Below are positions 8,097 through 15,698 of a stretch of DNA of 24,424 nucleotides, in pieces. This stretch comes from a virus: positions 1-24,424 of IMG/VR virus record IMGVR_UViG_3300025411_000083, one strand, 5' to 3'. Under the pieces are notes generated by a model. It had not been told where the DNA came from. It did no database searches and was given only the letters and a program-made list of their open reading frames with translations. The translations under genes were made by a program, and so were the position numbers. Position 1 is the first letter of the stretch. Each line of letters begins with the position of its first letter.

Positions 8097-8742
8097 AAAT
8101 AAAATTGCCATTCTTATTACAACTTATTGTGATAATGAAATACGTCATTTTATGACCGAAACAATTTGTGAGAAGTTAAGTAAATCCGGTTACCATATCT
8201 GCCTAACTAGCCATACTTTGGTAACAGAAAAAGCATTAAAGTATTGTGATAGCTTTCTTTATGATGCCGATAATTCAACTTTAGTTGACGGTAGAAATAC
8301 CATGACTAATAATACTCCTGCCGAAACTACTTGCATGAACATGGGGTTAGATTATCTACAATCAAAAGGATTTACTCATGTATTTAAAACAAATTATGAT
8401 GTAAATCCTAGTATTGATATTAACAAAATTATTGAAACACACGCTTCTAAAAATAAAAAATTGGTGGCAACAACCAATGGTGATGAGTGTGCTATGTTAT
8501 CTTACTTTGGTGAAATTAGTTTTATCAAAGAAACATGGAACTTTGATATGTTAAGAAAATATGGCTTTGATAATATTGCAGAGATGGCATGGAAAAAATA
8601 TATTAGAGAAAAAGGTTGGTTAGATGATGTTTGTATGGATTATAAAACTGATGGCCAACTTTTACTTATCGGTGAGCAAAGAGTAAATTTTTACCATGCT
8701 GGTGGTATGAATTATTTAAATGAATATAAAACAAAAATATAA
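8089..8742 (+). CDS. probable glycosyltransferase of unassigned family
   Basis: A 217-aa protein starting KIAILITTYCDNEIRHFM, a GT-A-like first strand (V/I-L-I-T-T-Y). It has GFTHVFKTNYDVNPSID in the middle, where NYDVN takes the place of a DxD site. MGLDYLQSKGF before it resembles the helix that precedes the DxD strand in GT2-type proteins. LVATTNGDECAMLSYFGEISFIK continues the fold. No textbook motif is complete, so the assignment leans on context between a methyltransferase-like gene and an oxygenase gene. The stop and the next start share one base (TAATG). Confidence 0.5.
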   Translation: MDKNKIAILITTYCDNEIRHFMTETICEKLSKSGYHICLTSHTLVTEKALKYCDSFLYDADNSTLVDGRNTMTNNTPAETTCMNMGLDYLQSKGFTHVFKTNYDVNPSIDINKIIETHASKNKKLVATTNGDECAMLSYFGEISFIKETWNFDMLRKYGFDNIAEMAWKKYIREKGWLDDVCMDYKTDGQLLLIGEQRVNFYHAGGMNYLNEYKTKI

Positions 8743-9497
8743 TGTATATTAATAAACAAAATTGGAATAAATTATCTGAAGATTTTCTTTCACAAGAACC
8801 ATTTAATCATGTAGTGATTGATAATTTCTTTACTAAAGAATTTGCAGAAGAAATTGTTAAAGATTTACCATCCGATTACGAGAAAAATGTTGATGGCAAA
8901 TATGATAATGCGATTGAAAAGAAAAGAACTATTCAGAATTGGTTAAAACTTGATAAGAATGTTTATAAAGCAATATTTCATTTGCTTGATTTTGAATTTG
9001 TAAATAATCTTAGAACACTAACTAAACAAAAACAATTAGTTGCTGATTATGGTTTACACGGAGGTGGTGTGCACATGCACCAAGCAGGTGATTATTTGAA
9101 TGTTCATTTTGATTATGATATTCATCCTAAATTAGACATGAAACGCAAACTCAATTTAATTGTATACATGAATCCTAATTGGCAAGAATCTTGGGGTGGT
9201 AATTTGGGTTTATGGTCACATGATGAAGAAACACAACAACCAAAAGAACTTATCAAATCAATACCTCCACTTTTTAATCGAGCAGTCATATTTGATACTA
9301 CACAAAATTCTTGGCATGGAGTAACCGAAGGTATATTTTCACCTGAGGGACAATACAGAAAAAGTATTGCTACTTATTATTTAATACCAACGGATGATGT
9401 AAAAAATAAAAGACAAAAAGCTTTATTTGTACCAAGAGCAGAACAAAAAGATAATGAAGAAGTTAAAGAGTTAATCAAAAAAAGGTCAGGATATTAA
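8742..9497 (+). CDS. 2OG-Fe(II) oxygenase, prolyl 4-hydroxylase-like
   Basis: Iron(II)- and 2-oxoglutarate-dependent oxygenase that hydroxylates an unknown substrate. The metal triad is visible: HFD at residues 122-124 and a distal His at 192 in NSWHGVTEG. Arg 206 and Ser 208 in YRKSIATYYL would bind 2-oxoglutarate. The spacing and the segments GGGVHMHQAGDYLNVHFD, LNLIVYMNPNW and WGGNLGLW match the double-stranded beta helix of P4H-type enzymes common in marine T4-like phages. In the window it lies amid glycosyltransferase and methyltransferase genes, so a glycan or glycosylated virion protein is a plausible target. Ribosomal or other host protein hydroxylation cannot be excluded. Confidence 0.88.
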   Translation: MYINKQNWNKLSEDFLSQEPFNHVVIDNFFTKEFAEEIVKDLPSDYEKNVDGKYDNAIEKKRTIQNWLKLDKNVYKAIFHLLDFEFVNNLRTLTKQKQLVADYGLHGGGVHMHQAGDYLNVHFDYDIHPKLDMKRKLNLIVYMNPNWQESWGGNLGLWSHDEETQQPKELIKSIPPLFNRAVIFDTTQNSWHGVTEGIFSPEGQYRKSIATYYLIPTDDVKNKRQKALFVPRAEQKDNEEVKELIKKRSGY

Positions 9498-9498
9498 A

Positions 9499-10047
9499 AT
9501 GTCACATCCACAACAAAGAGAATTTTTACAATCAGTTAAAAATAATTTTTCTGGTTATTTTAATGGCAAAAAAGTATTAGAAGTTGGAAGTCTAAACATT
9601 AATGGATCCGCAAGAGATTTTTTCTCTAATTGTGATTACGTTGGAATTGATGTAGGACCAGGAAATGGTGTTGATATTGTTTGCCAAGGTCAAGACTTTG
9701 ATGCACCAAATGAAACATTCGATACAATTATTTCATGTGAGTGTTTTGAACATAATCCAGAATGGGTTGCAACATTTACTAATATGCACAGAATGTGTAA
9801 GACTGACGGATTGATTATAATGACTTGTGCAACTGGTGCTAGATTAGAACATGGTACAAGTAGGTCGGATCCAGATGCATCACCATTAACAAGAAATATT
9901 GGTTGGGAATATTACAGAAATTTAAGTGAAAAAGATTTTCGTGAACACTTTGATATTGAATCAATGTTTAAAAAGTTTCAATTTAGTTTAGGTTGGTTTA
10001 GTGGTACAGAACCTATGGATTTATATTTTTATGGAATAAAAGCATGA
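9499..10047 (+). CDS. SAM-dependent methyltransferase (class I)
   Basis: A 182-aa Methyltransf_11-like enzyme. VLEVGSLNINGSARDFF (residues 26-42) is a motif I variant with the acidic residue before the glycine-rich turn. YVGIDVGPGNGVDIV (47-61) supplies the Asp that would bind the SAM ribose. FDTIISCECFEHNPEW (about 74-89) is motif IV with the FEH typical of these proteins, and CKTDGLIIMTCATG is the motif VI strand. It begins 1 nt after the oxygenase gene and ends in ATGA with the next gene. Glycan modification is inferred from context. The substrate is unknown. Confidence 0.82.
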   Translation: MSHPQQREFLQSVKNNFSGYFNGKKVLEVGSLNINGSARDFFSNCDYVGIDVGPGNGVDIVCQGQDFDAPNETFDTIISCECFEHNPEWVATFTNMHRMCKTDGLIIMTCATGARLEHGTSRSDPDASPLTRNIGWEYYRNLSEKDFREHFDIESMFKKFQFSLGWFSGTEPMDLYFYGIKA

Positions 10048-10772
10048 TATCATTTTTTCATATTGCTTCGGTTTATCCGAAATCTACAGAAGTTGCTATT
10101 CAAAATGTCAGGTTACACCATCCTGATAGTTATTATTTTTTAGCTGTTGATGGAAATAGACCAGAATATCTTAATATTGCCGAACAATATAATTGTGATT
10201 GTGTAATCTATGAAAATCGCCTTGGTGGTACTTTTGGTGAATATGGATGGACACTTGAGAATGTTCTTCAATTTTTAGAAAGATTTAAAGAAGCTTGTCA
10301 ACGATGCAACACATCACATATTATTATGATGGAAGATGATGTATTAATTACCAGACCAATTACGGTAGAAGCAACTTGGGAACACGCTTGTGCTGATACA
10401 AAAATTGGTAATATTATACCGGAAGAAATACATGATTTAATTGAAAAGTTTTGTGGTAAAAGACCTACATTTAAACAGTATGGTGCTGGTGGCGGTTCAA
10501 TATTTAATGTCTTGACATTTTTAGAAAATTATGATAAAATAACTAAGTATCTTGAAGAAATTTATAAATTACATAATCAATATCCACCTTTAGGTTATGT
10601 TGATTGTTTGATGAATGTTTATTATTATCTTTGTGGAAAAGATTATTCGGTAAATCCACATAGAACTGATACACATAACCATAAACCTGGATTTGATTAT
10701 GAATCGTTTATAAGTAACCAATCAAGCGATATACAAATTATTAACAATTATAAAAAATATTATTATGAATGA
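10044..10772 (+). CDS. glycosyltransferase-like protein with EDD motif
   Basis: A 242-aa GT-A-like protein. HIIMMEDDVLI (residues 92-102) is a strong metal-binding DxD-type motif at the end of a hydrophobic strand. The first strand ISFFHIASVYPKSTEVAI followed by YYFLAVDG fits a nucleotide-sugar fold. YGAGGGSIFNV (about 146-156) is a glycine-rich acceptor-side loop. Near the C-terminus DTHNHKPGFDYE offers a possible catalytic/metal His. ATGA overlap upstream and an 8-nt overlap downstream keep it in the island operon. No specific donor or acceptor can be assigned. Confidence 0.68.
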   Translation: MISFFHIASVYPKSTEVAIQNVRLHHPDSYYFLAVDGNRPEYLNIAEQYNCDCVIYENRLGGTFGEYGWTLENVLQFLERFKEACQRCNTSHIIMMEDDVLITRPITVEATWEHACADTKIGNIIPEEIHDLIEKFCGKRPTFKQYGAGGGSIFNVLTFLENYDKITKYLEEIYKLHNQYPPLGYVDCLMNVYYYLCGKDYSVNPHRTDTHNHKPGFDYESFISNQSSDIQIINNYKKYYYE

Positions 10773-11568
10773 AATTACTATTGTAACAGCCTTCTTTGAT
10801 ATTGGTCGTGGTGATTGGACTCCAGACAAAGGTCTACCACATTATTTACAGAGAACTAATCAAACTTATCTACAAAGATTTGGTAATATGAGCACAATCA
10901 AAAATAAAATGATTGTGTATACCGAAGAAAGATTTGTTGAAGATATTAAATTTTATCGTAAAGATAATCCAACCGAAATTCTTGTAGTTGATTTTCAAAA
11001 TTCATTTGAAAAACTCCGTGAAAAAGTTTCTACGGTTCAAAAGAATCCAGAATATCAAGCGAAAATAAATCCCATGCAAGTACGCAATCCAGAATATTGG
11101 AATGCTGATTATGTTGTAGTAAATGCTTTAAAATCCACTTTTGTTTCTAAAGCTATTGAACTAGGTCATGCTGTAACTGACTTGGTTGCTTGGCTTGACT
11201 TTGGTTATTGCCGTGATGAATCTACACTTAATGGTGTAGAACTTTGGCAATATCCGTTTAATAAAGAAAAAATTCATTTGTTTAACATCAAAGAATGGAA
11301 AGAAGGAACAATTATTCAAGATGTTATTGCTAATAATGATGTCCATATTACTGGCCCGTGTATTGTTGCTGGCAGAGAAATGTGGTCAAAATTAGAATAT
11401 CTTGTTCACCATTCTATTGAAGAAATGGTTAAGAACGATTTAATTGATGATGACCAAACTATGTTATTGATGTCATATCTGTTTGCACCAAATATATTTG
11501 AATTACATCCAGTATCTCCAGATAACTGGTTTGTTGCTTTTAAGGAATATAATGAAAATACAAATTGA
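10765..11568 (+). CDS. HtrL/YibB-like protein, probable glycosyltransferase
   Basis: A 267-aa protein whose N-terminus ITIVTAFFDIGRGDW (residues 4-18), then MIVYTEERF (49-57) and LVAWLDFGYCRD (140-151) follow the pattern of the HtrL/YibB/WlaTC family. That family is found in lipopolysaccharide and capsule clusters and is thought to be of glycosyltransferase type. The order of elements is conserved: TAFFDIGR, then an I/V-Y-(T/C)-(E/D) strand, then WxDxG(Y/I)CR. IVAGREMW occupies the later nucleotide-binding region. It is coupled to its neighbours by 8- and 17-nt overlaps. The biochemical reaction of the family is not firmly established, so the role in the phage glycan is inference. Confidence 0.72.
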   Translation: MNEITIVTAFFDIGRGDWTPDKGLPHYLQRTNQTYLQRFGNMSTIKNKMIVYTEERFVEDIKFYRKDNPTEILVVDFQNSFEKLREKVSTVQKNPEYQAKINPMQVRNPEYWNADYVVVNALKSTFVSKAIELGHAVTDLVAWLDFGYCRDESTLNGVELWQYPFNKEKIHLFNIKEWKEGTIIQDVIANNDVHITGPCIVAGREMWSKLEYLVHHSIEEMVKNDLIDDDQTMLLMSYLFAPNIFELHPVSPDNWFVAFKEYNENTN

Positions 11569-12280
11569 TTGTACGGCCAATCTTGGTGATTTTTGTAATG
11601 CTTTACCAGTAATTTCTGGCATTTCAAAATATGTTAATGAAAAAATTGATATTATTATTCGACCAGAAATGCGTAAGTTCAATGGCATTAAAGAATTTTT
11701 ACTATATCAGCCAATGTTTAATTCAGTTGAATTTGCTGATGAAGTATTTACCTATGGTGATATTATGAAGCTTAGTTCATGGACTCGCATGGACCAAGAG
11801 AATGAAAATCGACCTATTGAAACTTGTCGTTATGAGAATTGGGTGAATGATAATTACAGAATGTTGTTTGAAGTGGATGATGATTTTGAGATACAGGTTG
11901 GACCAATGCCTTTTACTTTAAGTGATATTATGAGTAAAACTGTCATTGGTGACCGATGGAATCATGAAACGATTGATACACGAAGAAATACCAATATAGT
12001 TGAACATGGGGTAAAACCAGACCCATTAAAAGTAATCTATCTCGACTATTCAAAACCAATTATGGAAAATTTGAATATTATTAAAAATAATCCTAATCCT
12101 TTTATTACTACGTTTACAGGTATTGGTATTATTGCTGATTTAATGAATAAAGAAACTATTGTTTGCTGGGACGAAGATATGAGAATGTGGGATGGTCAAC
12201 CTGTTGAGTTTGACTTCAAGCGACACTATTATGGTAATCGCAAATCAAAATTAGTTTATGTTAAGGATTTAGTAATATGA
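11552..12280 (+). CDS. GT-B-like (heptosyltransferase-type) glycosyltransferase, probable
   Basis: A 242-aa protein beginning KIQIDCTANLGDFCNALPVI, which resembles the GDF/GD-x-x-x-LPV loop at the start of family 9 (ADP-heptose LPS heptosyltransferase) GT-B proteins. IDIIIRPEMRKF supplies the second strand. The C-terminal half (FITTFTGIGIIADLMNKETIVCWD) looks like a degenerate donor-binding side. The ATG at 11552 is chosen because AAGGA (11542-11546) precedes it by 5 nt and the residues after it start the fold. An upstream in-frame ATG at 11483 would overlap the previous gene by 86 nt. It pairs with the next gene, which has a clearer family 9 signature. Confidence 0.6.
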   Translation: MKIQIDCTANLGDFCNALPVISGISKYVNEKIDIIIRPEMRKFNGIKEFLLYQPMFNSVEFADEVFTYGDIMKLSSWTRMDQENENRPIETCRYENWVNDNYRMLFEVDDDFEIQVGPMPFTLSDIMSKTVIGDRWNHETIDTRRNTNIVEHGVKPDPLKVIYLDYSKPIMENLNIIKNNPNPFITTFTGIGIIADLMNKETIVCWDEDMRMWDGQPVEFDFKRHYYGNRKSKLVYVKDLVI

Positions 12281-12990
12281 TTTATAATATTCGTAAAGGT
12301 GTTTTTGGTAATTGTATTCGCAACGGAGATTTAATTGCAGTTGCTAATGTAGTTGAACATCTAAGAAAAGTTAATGATGATAAAATTAGATTTTGGATTG
12401 ATCCTGCGGCACTAAGTCAAGAAAAATATGTACAAAATTTTCATACTTGGATGATTGGAATGACCGATTATTTTTCTGCTTTTGAAGGAAATCAAGATTT
12501 ACCTTGGAAAAATGTCAATCTGTGGGATTTTCGTGATATCATTGGAGATTTGGTAAAAATACCAAACCATCAAAAACCAGAATTCAAAATTGTTGTATGT
12601 CCAGTCTTAGATGCTCCGTACAATACATACAGAAATTGGCCTAAGCCAGTTTTTGAAAAAATATTAAAAATATGTGAACAAGGATATCCGAATAACTTTG
12701 AAAGAGTTCTTTGTGTATCACCTAATGTTGATTTAACTGATTATGATACATCTAGATGGCAAGTCAGTACCAATTTTATAGAAAATCTTCACCACATTAT
12801 GAATACACAGGTTTTTATAGGTGGTGATACCGGTACATCTCATTTTGCATGGGCTCTTGATACTGGACCTAAAGAGCTTATCTATTATAACTCTAGTCGA
12901 GGTTTAGTACACACATTACCTTTCTATTTGTTGAAGGGTAAAGGTGAAATGCGAACTTATTGGCTGGATTTCGAAGGAACTAAATTTTAA
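12277..12990 (+). CDS. GT9-like glycosyltransferase (GT-B, heptosyltransferase-related)
   Basis: A 237-aa protein with VFIGGDTGTSHFAWAL at residues 179-194, which matches the donor-site signature (GGD-x-G-x-x-H-x-A-x-AL) of family 9 heptosyltransferases. The N-terminus NIRKGVFGNCIRNGDLIAVANVVEHL resembles the GD-x-x-x-A-N-V-V-x-H-L loop of the acceptor half. YRNWPKPVFEKIL corresponds to the W-P-x-x-x-(F/W) segment before the second domain. It is shorter than bacterial heptosyltransferases (about 340 aa). It is the last gene of the island and is followed by a 123-nt gap containing the late promoter of the next block. The sugar transferred is unknown. Confidence 0.68.
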   Translation: MIYNIRKGVFGNCIRNGDLIAVANVVEHLRKVNDDKIRFWIDPAALSQEKYVQNFHTWMIGMTDYFSAFEGNQDLPWKNVNLWDFRDIIGDLVKIPNHQKPEFKIVVCPVLDAPYNTYRNWPKPVFEKILKICEQGYPNNFERVLCVSPNVDLTDYDTSRWQVSTNFIENLHHIMNTQVFIGGDTGTSHFAWALDTGPKELIYYNSSRGLVHTLPFYLLKGKGEMRTYWLDFEGTKF

Positions 12991-13060
12991 ACCGAACATT
13001 TTTAGCCCTATGTATCGAAGCCAACATTTATACAGTTATATTATCAAATTTTAAAAGTTG

Positions 13061-13068
13061 TATAAATA
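13061..13068 (+). promoter_or_regulatory. T4-type late promoter box TATAAATA at the start of the late block
   Basis: An exact late promoter box (TATAAATA, followed by AGG) in the 123-nt non-coding gap between the glycan island and the gene at 13114, 45 nt upstream of its ATG. Of the three copies of this motif seen it is best placed: it is intergenic and heads a run of co-directional genes reaching at least to 21630. I saw no clear terminator hairpin in the rest of the gap (12991-13060). Confidence 0.72.
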
Positions 13069-13113
13069 AGGTGTACGGCAACCAAAGTGTGTTGCAAATC
13101 TGTAAGGAAATCA

Positions 13114-14292
13114 ATGTTATCGTTTAAAACTTTTTTAAAAGAAGAAACCGAAGAAGGTTCAAAACTTAAGCATATACATCATGCTGAAGATAGACCTCTA
13201 TTTCACGGTAAAAAAGGATTTGAACACGCCAAAGGCGCACTAAACCAAGCTCATGAACATATGAAGTCTGGTGGAGATAGTTCTGCTTTAACAATGAAAT
13301 ATGATGGTTCTCCTGCAGTAGTATTTGGACACCATCCAGAAAATGGTAAATTCTTTGTAGCTTCAAAATCTGCTTTTAACAAAAATCCAAAGATTAATTA
13401 TACACACGCAGATATCGTAAAAAACCATGGTCATGCGCCAGGATTGGTAGAAAAACTCCACGCAGCATTAAATCACCTCAAAAAAGTTGCACCAAAAACT
13501 GGCGTATATCAAGGTGATATTATGCACTCTGGTACTGATTTAAAAAATGAGAAGAATGGTAAAGTATCATTTACACCTAACACAATTAAATATACCGCAT
13601 CTGGAGATGAAGCTGATAGAATCAAAAAATCTAAAATTGGTATAGTAACTCACACACAATATCACGGTAAAGATATTACCTCGATGAAAGCTGATTCTCA
13701 TCCAGACTTACACAATTTCAAACAACATCCTGATGTTTGGCAAAAATCACCTAATCACGACACAAAACAAATTCATTATTCTGAAAAAGACCAAGCTGAG
13801 TTTCATAAACATATGGATGCGGCTGAAAAAATACACAAAGAACATGGTAAAACCATGTATAAGTCCACAGAACCTCATCAAGGTGAATCCGGACACTTAG
13901 CAACCTATATAAATCATACAGTTAGAACAGGTGAAACACCGTCAGCTGAGGGTTTAAAAGCTCACATTACTGATAAGTATAAAAAAATATCCAGTAAGTT
14001 AAAAACTCCAGCAGCACAAGCTCGTAAAAATACTGAGTTATCTGCACACATAAAACACATAGATGCACACAAGAAAGACTATGATAATTTGTTAAAAATG
14101 CACCATCATTTACAACAAGCTAAAAATATTTTAGTTAAAAATTTGGAACAACATGAAGGTGGTTTGGAACATCATATAGATAGTAAGAGAACTGGTCCTG
14201 AGGGTTTTGTAGTGAATCATGCAGGTGAACCAACAAAATTAGTCAACCGTGCCGAGTTTGCTCGTGCCAATTTATTAAAGGTAAGAAAATGA
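13114..14292 (+). CDS. covalent nucleotidyltransferase/ligase-like protein with capsid-targeting-like N-terminus
   Basis: A 392-aa protein of a family I know only as conserved hypothetical in T4-like phages. It shows the motif order of the ATP-dependent ligase/capping superfamily: KYDGSP with candidate nucleophile Lys 62 (motif I), VASKS (82-86, Ia-like), GVYQGDIM (130-137, III-like), GPEGFVV (361-367, IV-like) and KLVNRAEF (375-382, V-like). A long His-rich helical insertion (about 215-350) separates motifs III and IV. The first 10 residues, MLSFKTFLKE, resemble the T4 capsid-targeting sequence, with L-K-E as a gp21-type cleavage site. The ATG at 13114 has TAAGGAAA just upstream. A GTG at 13087 in the same frame lies before that ribosome site and is rejected. 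Ligase-type activity is inference, and the substrate (RNA, DNA or protein) is unknown. Confidence 0.6.
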   Translation: MLSFKTFLKEETEEGSKLKHIHHAEDRPLFHGKKGFEHAKGALNQAHEHMKSGGDSSALTMKYDGSPAVVFGHHPENGKFFVASKSAFNKNPKINYTHADIVKNHGHAPGLVEKLHAALNHLKKVAPKTGVYQGDIMHSGTDLKNEKNGKVSFTPNTIKYTASGDEADRIKKSKIGIVTHTQYHGKDITSMKADSHPDLHNFKQHPDVWQKSPNHDTKQIHYSEKDQAEFHKHMDAAEKIHKEHGKTMYKSTEPHQGESGHLATYINHTVRTGETPSAEGLKAHITDKYKKISSKLKTPAAQARKNTELSAHIKHIDAHKKDYDNLLKMHHHLQQAKNILVKNLEQHEGGLEHHIDSKRTGPEGFVVNHAGEPTKLVNRAEFARANLLKVRK

Positions 14293-15698
14293 CAACAATA
14301 CAAGAAATGATTTATCGTGAAAGGGCAGGATTACTAAAAGAAAATTTTGGCGATGACCATGATTTTAGTTCTTTAAAACCACATCATTCTTATACAACAA
14401 AAGATGGTCACCAAGTTGATGTTCATATCTTCAATAATCCTAATGGTAAACATGCTATTTTTTATAATAAAAATTTGAATGGTATAACAAAATTGGTTCA
14501 TTGGGAACATAATGCTGAACATCCGACTAAAGATGAATTGGAAAAAGCTGGGCACGAAGAATTTGAAGAAGAAAATACACGTTTAAATGAAGAAAAAAAA
14601 GAATTAGGACTTTTAGGTGATACTGGAGGAAAAGTAACAGAACACTCAGCAATTATACACTTAATTCATCATATGCACACACAACATGGAACATATGGTT
14701 CAGTAGAGCATAAAAAAGATTTGGCGCCGCACGAAAAAGCTCTAAAAGATATGAAGAGCAAATATGTTACAAATAAAACACAAGAAAAAGAATTTAGAGT
14801 TAGACAAGCTCACGGTAAAGCAGCAGCAAGTTCGATGATAGAATCATTGAAACAAAAACATGGACCACACGTTAGAATTGCTGCAGTTGGTCATACAGCA
14901 AAAGAAGGCGACATTGGAAGATTTACTAATGGCAAACATAATGATACTCAAGATAATCCGTCGGATGTTACAGTAAAAACTTATGTACCAGGTCATTTAA
15001 AAGAAGAATTTGGTGCCGGACACGAGCATAGTTATGAAGGATTTTCATTAAAATCATCTAAATCTTCAAAAAGAATAACAACTAAAAATCCTGCAATACA
15101 TTTAGATGGTATGTTGGACCATTCAACTAGAAAATTAAATACAGAAAAAATTGCAAGAGATGGATTGAAAAAAGTTCACCATGAAATGGGTCACGGCGAT
15201 AAGTCTGCTGCTGAAAGGGGAAGATATATCGAGGCTGTCAGAAAGAAAGAAGGTGTACCAAATCGTTCTTCTGTTGAAGAAAAAGCAAGTAAATTAGCTC
15301 AACCTGTACATAAAGCAACAGCTGAAGAATTACATGACCACATACATCATTTATTACACAATACCGGAGATGAAGGACATAGAATGGTTGGTCGTATGTT
15401 GAAAAAACATTTAACACCACATACTGGAATGCCTTGGTCTAAAGTTCATGTGATGGGTAATGAAGAACATAAAGTTAAAGCTTCAGTTACTCCAGGAAGT
15501 GAACATCCTTTAAATAAAGTTTTTAATAGTAAAAAAACAAAATACGCAGTATCAAGAAGTGGTGCTACTGTAACTTTACACAAAGTTGAAAAAGATGGTT
15601 CACATACTGCATTAGCACATTATAGACCAAAAACAAACAGTAATGCTTTAAAATCTGATACTTCAAACTATACTGTAACTCCAGCGTACTCACACTAA
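14289..15698 (+). CDS. conserved phage protein of unknown function, possible nuclease-like fold
   Basis: A 469-aa protein linked by an ATGA overlap to the ligase-like gene and by a 1-nt overlap (TAATG) to the next. I do not recognise a named family. Features seen are a charged, His-rich composition, GLLGDTGGKVTEHSAIIHLI near residues 107-126, NPSDVTVKTYV at 223-233 and YEGFSLKSSKSSKRITTKNP at 249-268. The E119, D226 and S-L-K255 arrangement is reminiscent of PD-(D/E)xK-type nucleases in which the usual acidic residue before K is lost. This is weak. The N-terminus MTTIQEMIYRERAG has a loose capsid-targeting flavour (I-Y-R-E) but not the full pattern. Its location between two nucleotide-handling proteins suggests they act together. 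Confidence 0.55.
   Translation: MTTIQEMIYRERAGLLKENFGDDHDFSSLKPHHSYTTKDGHQVDVHIFNNPNGKHAIFYNKNLNGITKLVHWEHNAEHPTKDELEKAGHEEFEEENTRLNEEKKELGLLGDTGGKVTEHSAIIHLIHHMHTQHGTYGSVEHKKDLAPHEKALKDMKSKYVTNKTQEKEFRVRQAHGKAAASSMIESLKQKHGPHVRIAAVGHTAKEGDIGRFTNGKHNDTQDNPSDVTVKTYVPGHLKEEFGAGHEHSYEGFSLKSSKSSKRITTKNPAIHLDGMLDHSTRKLNTEKIARDGLKKVHHEMGHGDKSAAERGRYIEAVRKKEGVPNRSSVEEKASKLAQPVHKATAEELHDHIHHLLHNTGDEGHRMVGRMLKKHLTPHTGMPWSKVHVMGNEEHKVKASVTPGSEHPLNKVFNSKKTKYAVSRSGATVTLHKVEKDGSHTALAHYRPKTNSNALKSDTSNYTVTPAYSH

Noticed and set aside
13087-13113. GTG start giving nine extra residues to the ligase-like protein
   Set aside because: The ribosome site TAAGGAAA lies downstream of it and fits the ATG at 13114; the extra residues would also spoil the capsid-targeting-like N-terminus.
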